Source: Kuschelorhynchus macadamiae (Eukaryota > Arthropoda > Insecta > Coleoptera > Curculionidae). Taken from it: a DNA stretch of 64,000 nucleotides. The stretch spans positions 558,001 to 622,000 of the forward strand of contig JAUTXW010004707.1 in the NCBI GenBank assembly GCA_030620095.1. Direction: 5' to 3'. Position 1 is the first letter of the stretch; each line of letters starts with the position of its first letter. Positions 57,703 through 64,000 of the stretch are shown here, piece by piece. Under the pieces are notes generated by a model. It saw only the letters and a list, made by a program, of their open reading frames with translations, was not told the origin of the DNA and did no database searches. Made by a program: the position numbers and the translations under genes.

Positions 57703-59040
57703 AGGGTACGTCGTTTTTCGTGGGTAGGTACTTTTCCTATTTTAACTGAGACACATCGCTTATTTATACGGATTCAAATAGTGCTATTCATGATGGATTT
57801 CGGATTTATTGACATTTATCATCATTATTTCGTACAATTTTAGACCAGTATATTTAGCCATGAAATTTACTGCCTAGTACCCAACTCTCAAAATAATAAA
57901 AAAATTGTGTTGTGCCAAAATGTCGTTTAGTTCTTTTTGTCAACATTTTTAAATACAACACCCTGTATATTCTGTAAGATCTAAATATAACGACATGGGT
58001 CTGCGAGACACTGTTTTATACTTATAGACGATTGACTTTAGTAAATATTTTTTTTAACTCGACCTGGAATTTTCTAACATCGTTGACGAAATATTACTTT
58101 TTACATAATGATATACAAATCTTGCTTTAAAATTAAATTTGCTTGTCTTCCAGGAATGGGGTTGGATATTATTTAGAAGGCCTAAGTGATTTTGGGAAGT
58201 TAAATTCTGTTTACGAAACACCGAACTCGACCTTGAACGCATATTTTTTTGACTGTTGTCATAGTTAGACAAGTCTTTGGACATATATTATTATATCGCC
58301 TTGTTTTCTAAGTAAATTTCCATTAAGGCAACCACCAGAGAAAAAGATCTCTGATAGGATTTACTAGCAATTTAGAATAAATCGAAACTTGCAGAAAGAG
58401 AAAAGGAGACGTCAAGTTTTAACTGATGATGAGCAACTCAATATTTTGTTGTATTTTGAAGAGACTCCTCAAAATTCAATCAGAAGAACACCGCTGCAAA
58501 ATTGCCTCAAATAAATAAATGGAAATCAGTACAAAAAGCAGAATATTGAAATATTCCTATGGAGAGCCATTTCTTAGAAAATATATTTGATAATACTATT
58601 TGGACTGCTGAGTCCATATTTACAATATCAGCTAAAATTTTTAATCAAAAAAAATTTATTATTGGAGCAGTGAGAATAAAAAAAATTATGGAAGTTACAA
58701 CATTAGGACGAATTTTAGTAAATATTTGATATGGCATTTATAGGTTCAGATTTTTTTGATCAGGATTTATATTCCCAGCCTTTCTTAGAGCTTTTAAATA
58801 ACATCCAATGCCTTGTGGAAAATGAAGTGACTTCAAGAGAACGAGCAAATCTAATTTGGCAGCAGAATGGTGCTCCATATCACAGAAGTCAAGGAAGAAA
58901 CAACTTTTTGAATGCACATTATAGAAAACAGATTAAGAGCCCCGAACTTACCCCCTCTAGATTTCTTTTTGTGGGTATACTTAAAGCTCTACAGAAATAC
59001 CAACCCAAACCATCAATTGCATCCATTGCCCAAAATGAAA
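57703..59040 (+). mobile_element. Rearranged mariner derivative, copy B
   Basis: Terminal repeat 57703-58060 (CAGGGTACGTCGTTTTTCGT, GGTACTTTTCC, ATTTATACGGATTC) is the inverse of 39930-40425. Then catalytic-region text on the minus strand (SQNHLGLLNNIQPH, 58240-58130), N-terminal text on the plus strand (RRQVLTDDEQLNILLYFEE in pieces, 58380-58470), and a further plus-strand catalytic piece at 58731-59030. The first two parts and their junction match copy A. Confidence 0.68.
58540..59030 (+). pseudogene. Mariner-like transposase catalytic part in copy B
   Basis: Pieces SHFLENIFDNTIWTAESIF (first catalytic block, normally TDE; here TAE), FIGSDFFDQDLYSQPFLELL, then LIWQQNGAPYHRSQGRNNFL (the second Asp replaced by Asn), and the third block split between frames (SPELTPSRFLFVGILK and LPPLDFFLWVYLK). 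Two of the three catalytic positions are altered and frames shift, so it is dead. It is cut off by a dispersed repeat from about 59050. Confidence 0.78.
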
Positions 59041-59049
59041 TATGTATAT

Positions 59050-59700
59050 GTATTATTCTGTTTTTTCAAACATTTTTATTGGGTACCATTTTGTTCCACC
59101 GCATTGGATTCGTGCCAATATTTTACCAGTTTCTACCTAGGCCAGACTTGGCTTTTAGGCATACTTTAAAATATATTGAATAAGTTTTTACACTGATTTT
59201 TTAACCTCCATTTTGTTCCATAATGTTGCCTTCGTACACGTTTATCCCTATATCACATGTATGTACTTTGAATTTTTAAAAATTATATTCTTTCGTTATT
59301 TTGTTCCTCCATCTTGAATTCGAATTAATTTTTCTAGTTTATTTCTATATCACACTTAATGCTTGTACACACTTGAAATTAATCTAATAAATCTATAAAT
59401 AAATAGCCTGAAAATACGTTTTTCATGCTGATTTTTTAAATATCTTATTCCAAAATATTTGTTACCAGTTCATTCACATATAACCCTTGAGGTAAACTGG
59501 TTAATTAGTTTTTTAGTAATATATTTTTTTAACGTTTCACCAGACTGCTATTTTGATCCGCCATATTGGACTTTTACCAAAATGTTACCAGGTTACCATC
59601 TCTATATTGACCCTTAATAGGTTTAGTAGTTTAGTAGATTTTTAGCTATGTCGCAAATTGACAGACAGACCGACAGAGAGATTGCAAACGTGAAAAAATA
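59050..59700 (+). repeat. Dispersed repeat family, copy k
   Basis: ACCATTTTGTTCCACC, ACCAGTTTCTACC, ..CCATTTTGTTCC, CCATCTTGAATTCG and CCGCCATATTGG heads in order, then GACAGACAGACCGACAGAGA; plus orientation. Confidence 0.85.
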
Positions 59701-59896
59701 AGATCGCCAAAGAGGGTTTAATTTAATAAAAATTTGCATTAAATACAAAGTTTTTACATTTTCTATTTAAACGTTGTATTACCTACCCAAGTTTAGTTTG
59801 ATATTCAGGGTTAAAATAGTACTTTTCCTATTGTAAAATTAAAAAATATAGCTATTATGTGCTAATAAAAATTATAAAAACGAAGAAAGATACTAC

Positions 59897-60965
59897 ATGT
59901 ATCTCAACTATAATAAATTAAAGCAAATATTAGAGAAAACTCGATGGGATGATGTGTATGTCAAAAATCAAAGCGAATTTGCATATAAATTTTTTAGTAA
60001 TAAGTTAAACTACGCCATTAAATCTTCACATGAAAAAATCACAATAACTGCAAGGACAAAAAAACTAAAGCCTTGGATAACTTCTGGCCTAGTAAAATCT
60101 ATTAGACATAGGGACATATTAAAAAAACAAATTCTAAAAAATAAAAATAATGCAACACTTATAAGTAAATACAAAAATTATAGAAATACTCTAAATAAAC
60201 TAATAAAAGAAACTAAAGCAAACTACTTTAAAAATAAATTTGGGGAATCCAAGCAAAATCCCAAAAAGATGTGGCAAATAATAAATTAAGAACTACAGTA
60301 TAAAATACTACCCAAAATAACCAAAATCTCTCGTTTAAAGATGATAACAACGTTTTACAACAAAAAAAGAAAATACTTGCAGACATATGTAATAAATACT
60401 TCGTAAATGAGGGTAAAACAATGGCAGACAAACTCCCTTCTGAGAAAAAATATAATAGCAACCAAATAAATTATCCGAGTATATTTTTAATGCCAGTATC
60501 TGAAGAGGAGGTAAAAAAAATTATAAACTGATTAAAAAATAACTCTGCACCTGGATTAGACGGAATTACTAGTAAAATGCTGAAGGAAATACGAAATTTT
60601 ATTGCTAAGCCTCTAACACATATTTTTAACTGTTCCATTTCGACGGGTGTAATTCCTTGTGAATTGAAGAAGTCGGTTGTCATACCTATCCATAAAGGCA
60701 AAGAGACTTATTTACCGGGCAATTACCGGCCGATATCTCTAATTAATAATATTGCAAAAGTATTGGAAGTTTGTATAAGGGACAGAATTATAAACCACAT
60801 AGAAAAACAACATTCTTTCTCCGAGTCAATTTGGATTTCGTCATGGAAGAGACGCACTTTATGAGGTATTAAACTTTATTTATAATGCTATTAATAGAAT
60901 TAAAAAACCCCTTCTCTTCTTGGATTTGGCCAAAGCCTTCGATACCGTACTGCATGATATGTAAT
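59897..60965 (+). pseudogene. LINE pol fragment (linker and N-terminal reverse transcriptase)
   Basis: 59897-60289 gives a 130-codon frame with TKKLKPWITSGLVKSIRHRD and ILKNKNNATLISKYKNYRN, the typical segment between endonuclease and reverse transcriptase in Jockey/CR1-like LINEs. Further on, VNEGKTMADKLPSE and FLMPVSEEEVKKIIN end at a TGA (60528-60530), then NNSAPGLDGITSKMLKEI, LKKSVVIPIHKGK and NYRPISLINNIAKVLE (RT motifs). LLFLDLAKAFDTVLHD holds the first catalytic Asp near 60915-60960. The YADD box is not reached; the sequence breaks off near 60965. At least one stop and two frameshifts. The clade is uncertain. Confidence 0.8.
60371..60686 (+). repeat. Left copy of an exact 316-bp duplication
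   Basis: Identical to 63685-64000 by eye, including the in-frame TGA of the LINE pseudogene. Confidence 0.9.
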
Positions 60966-61470
60966 ACTTAGGGTTGAAACAAAGGGTAGCAAAATGAAAC
61001 TACATGTTCACCTTAACATTACCCAAAGTATATTTTCAATCTGTTTTAAAATGCAATCTAATTGCCATATACGCTCGGGAAGGTGGTTGACCTGCTGACA
61101 TAGCAAAACAGGTTATTGCGTGGTTGCCCATTATTGCAACAAGTTGAATTTGATACAATACATTTTATATAGGGTGTTTTCTCTATATATTACACCTCCC
61201 CGGGCAATTAAAAGAATTTCAATTTATTTTCAAAATTTGAAATTCGTAAATAAAATACAATTACTAGAGACAAATGTTACAATACACTATTTAAACCATT
61301 TATCTAAATATATGAAAAGAAAAATAAAAACTCAGATATAAGAGAAGGAAAATAGCGTCATATAGTGAAAGTAGGAAAGAAAATAGATAGGTATTTTAGA
61401 AAAAGGTTATTAGAAAATACACGCAATAGTATAGTAATATGGAGCCCTTATTATTATAACTTAAATTTAA
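60966..61470. other. Non-coding stretch between LINE and gypsy fragment
   Basis: May contain the 3' end of the gypsy element, but no LTR pair is seen. Confidence 0.4.
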
Positions 61471-63684
61471 TTAGCTATTATACAACTTAGTTCTATTTTT
61501 ATGGACTAAAATATGTTTCTTATCTTTAATTATTTTTACATTTGGTGCAACATCTTCTACCACTAAATATGGCCCCAGGAAGCAAGGGCTGGTAATTTTA
61601 TCACCAGTTTCGTTTTTGATTAAAACTCTATCGCCCTTTTTATACTGAATGGGGTTTACTTTTAAATCAAAATTTTCTTTTCTTTTAGATTTAGAAAGTA
61701 TTAAGTTATTTCTTGCATCATTTTGAGCTGTTTGTAACCTATATTTTAATTCAATGGGGTAGTTATCAAAATTATAAATAGGATCAACTTCATTATTTAA
61801 ATTATTTGGTAATTGGCATTTTTTCCCAAAAACTAGTTCAAAGGGAGAGTATTTGGTTTCCGTATGTACTGCAGTATTATAAGAAAAACACCAGTACGGA
61901 AGCCATGTGCTCCATGCAGAATCATGGTTTTGAGTTTGAATTCTCAAATAAGCACCTAGAACTTTGTGAGAGGCCTCTAAACTCCCGATACTCTCGTGAT
62001 GATACGCCGTAGAATGAATCTGTTTTATACCTAACAAGTTACATGTTTCTGCCATAGTGTGAGAAATAAACTCGGTACCCCTATCTGAAGCAATTTCCTG
62101 AGGGATACCATATCTTAAGATAAAGTTATCCACCAAAGATCTTGCCACAGATACGGAATCCTTGTTTTTAAGAGGGTAGGCCTCTACATATTTTGTTAAC
62201 TCACACTGAAGTGTTAAAATATAAACAAATCCATTTACGTCTACCGGAAGTGGACCAACAATATCTAAATATATTTTTTGAAAAGCTGTTTCAGCTGTAG
62301 TAGTTATTACCATTGGCTCTCTAGTATAATGATTCGAATGTTTTTGTCTTTGACACATGTCACACCTTTTTACAAAATTTCGAACATCACTATCCAGACC
62401 TGGCCAAAGATAATACTTTTTAATATTATTTGTCATTCTATTTATTCCAGCGTGACCACTGGTTGGTAGTAAATGAAAATCATTAAGGATTACTCTTTTT
62501 TCGTCTTTGTCCATTACTTTTTTAATACCTTTTACAACATTTATACGGGGGCCCCTCCAATTAGTATAATTTTTTATTTTACTACCAATAAATTTAATAA
62601 ACTCTGTATTATCATTATTTTTATTAATAACTAATTCTTTAATTTCAGCCTTTTTACTTATTTCTACCAAATCTTTCACCATTTCGTCTCGCGCCAATGG
62701 TGATAAAGCTTTTTGGTCTAAGTATAGGGTAAAATGTAATGGAATATAATAAAAGTCTCCCACTTGTTGAGTGACAACTTTTGACAATTTTTTAATTTTT
62801 AAGGATGGTATTATAATTAATTCGGTACAGTTAGTGGGTTGCTTAAGAATTTCCACAATATTCGGGTGATCAAGCCAAATATTTTCAGTACTTTTCTTAA
62901 TTAACTCGTCTTCCTGTCCGTCTCTACGTTTACTCTGTGCTCTGGTTAAAACTGCAATCATACCTTCATTCATATCTTTTAATTCGCTTGAGGACAAGAT
63001 TATTCTCGATAAAGCATCGGCTGTAACATTATCTTTTCCTTTGATATATTCGATATAAAAGTCATATTCTTCTAGACACAAACGAAATTTTGTCAATCTG
63101 CTACCAGGGTCTTTTTGCGTAAAAAGATAAATTAATGGTTTGTGATCGGTTAAAATTTTGAAACGACGGCCATACAGATATGGTCGAAAATGCTTTACAG
63201 CCCAATAAATTGCTAAAAGTTCTTTATGTATAGTAGGGTAGTTAATTTCTGCTTTATTTAAACTACGACTAGTGAACGCCACTGGTTTATTATTTTTATT
63301 TGATAACACTGCTCCTATAGCAAAAGCAGACGCATCTGTTTGCAAAATAAATTCATTTTCATTCGAAAAATCGGGATAATCTAACACCGGATGCTTAATC
63401 AGCGAATTTTTAAGACAATTAAAAGCTTTATCACATTCGTCCGTCCACTCAAACCTAGCGTATTTTTTACATAATTTATTTAGAGGAACTGTAATTTCTG
63501 AAAAATGTGGTATACATTTTCGATAATAATTGGCAAAAGCCACGAAGCGTTTAACTTCATCTGCCTTTTTTGGAATAGGATAATCTTTTAAAGCTTTTAT
63601 TTTATCAGGGTCAGGTGATATTCCTTCAGAACTTATTATATGAACCAGATACAGAATTTCTTTTTTCAAAAAATCGCATTTTGC
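61471..63684 (-). pseudogene. 5'-truncated gypsy pol with an intact RNase H-integrase frame
   Basis: One frame of about 735 codons, open from the junction at 63684 to the TAG-side end at 61471. Contents in order: the end of the RT (FLKKEILYLVHIISSEGI), the connection (FVAFANYYRKCIPHFSEIT), RNase H (LQTDASAFAIGAVLSN; HKELLAIYWAVKHFRPYL; ILTDHKPLIYLF), integrase zinc finger (SGHAGINRMTNNIKK, CDMCQRQKH), and integrase core with YLDIVGPLP, ASDRGTEF and SIGSLEASHKVL, so all three acidic residues are kept, then GPYLVVEDV. It is closer to the 17.6/mdg-type gypsy group than to the element at 44559. Its RT palm and gag are lost at the junction with LINE sequence. The frame itself is undamaged, which suggests recent arrival. 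Confidence 0.88.
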
Positions 63685-64000
63685 AAATACTTGCAGACAT
63701 ATGTAATAAATACTTCGTAAATGAGGGTAAAACAATGGCAGACAAACTCCCTTCTGAGAAAAAATATAATAGCAACCAAATAAATTATCCGAGTATATTT
63801 TTAATGCCAGTATCTGAAGAGGAGGTAAAAAAAATTATAAACTGATTAAAAAATAACTCTGCACCTGGATTAGACGGAATTACTAGTAAAATGCTGAAGG
63901 AAATACGAAATTTTATTGCTAAGCCTCTAACACATATTTTTAACTGTTCCATTTCGACGGGTGTAATTCCTTGTGAATTGAAGAAGTCGGTTGTCATACC
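63685..64000 (+). repeat. Right copy of the exact duplication (runs off the window)
   Basis: Same sequence as 60371-60686, offset 3314 bp, joined directly to the gypsy pol fragment. Sequence before the junction differs completely (TTTTGC versus AAAAAGA). Confidence 0.9.

Overview
The window looks like a piece of insect nuclear genome that is almost wholly made of transposable elements (TEs). It is AT-rich and has long (TA)n microsatellites, GT..AG introns and scattered TTAGG-type motifs. No conserved single-copy host gene is recognisable. The TE mix (Transib-like, P-like, hAT, many Tc1/mariner lineages, a Penelope-like element, gypsy and LINEs) fits an arthropod, possibly a beetle, but the species cannot be told from what is here.

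Left part (1-12 kb): a mariner relic is split by a 1.9 kb hAT element with a perfect 8-bp target site duplication (TSD). A copy of a dispersed repeat family follows, cut by two DNA transposons. The first is a 3.36 kb Transib element (RAG1-like transposase, 5-bp TSD, one terminus equal to the V(D)J heptamer). The second is a 3.1 kb P-like element. At 12.5-14 kb there is a tandem array of five ~280-bp units. Mariner and Tc1 relics and a Penelope-like element follow; the latter has a GIY-YIG endonuclease and an inverted pair of hammerhead-ribozyme motifs (16.6-17.5 kb).

Middle (18-45 kb): a 472-bp MITE holds a tRNA-like sequence. Next is a mariner with an uninterrupted DD41D transposase and ~570-bp terminal inverted repeats (TIRs). 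A nested composite (22.4-26.7 kb) contains a Sailor-like DD82E element that itself contains a fold-back MITE. Then come a LINE tail, a second long-TIR mariner, a second Transib fragment, an array of dispersed repeats, more mariner relics and about 4 kb of featureless AT-rich DNA.

Right part (44-64 kb): a gypsy retrotransposon with both LTRs (44.56-50.21 kb) lies in a dispersed repeat. It is followed by the most notable object, a 2.8 kb DNA element (51898-54694) with ~37-bp TIRs, a 4-bp AAAT TSD and one nearly intact two-exon gene. Its protein is of the poorly characterised DUF7869-like, RNase H-fold-like kind. Further right are a small MITE with a long (TA)n tract, a possible host first exon coding for a signal peptide (57246-57279), a mariner derivative, a LINE and a truncated gypsy pol. 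The last 316 bp repeat 60371-60686 exactly.

Most elements are nested, so the layout is best read as a stratigraphy: old dispersed repeats and mariners, then hAT, P-like, Transib, Sailor and gypsy insertions, then a very recent duplication (or assembly artefact) at the right end. All assignments come from reading translated motifs and repeat ends by eye; no database search was made.
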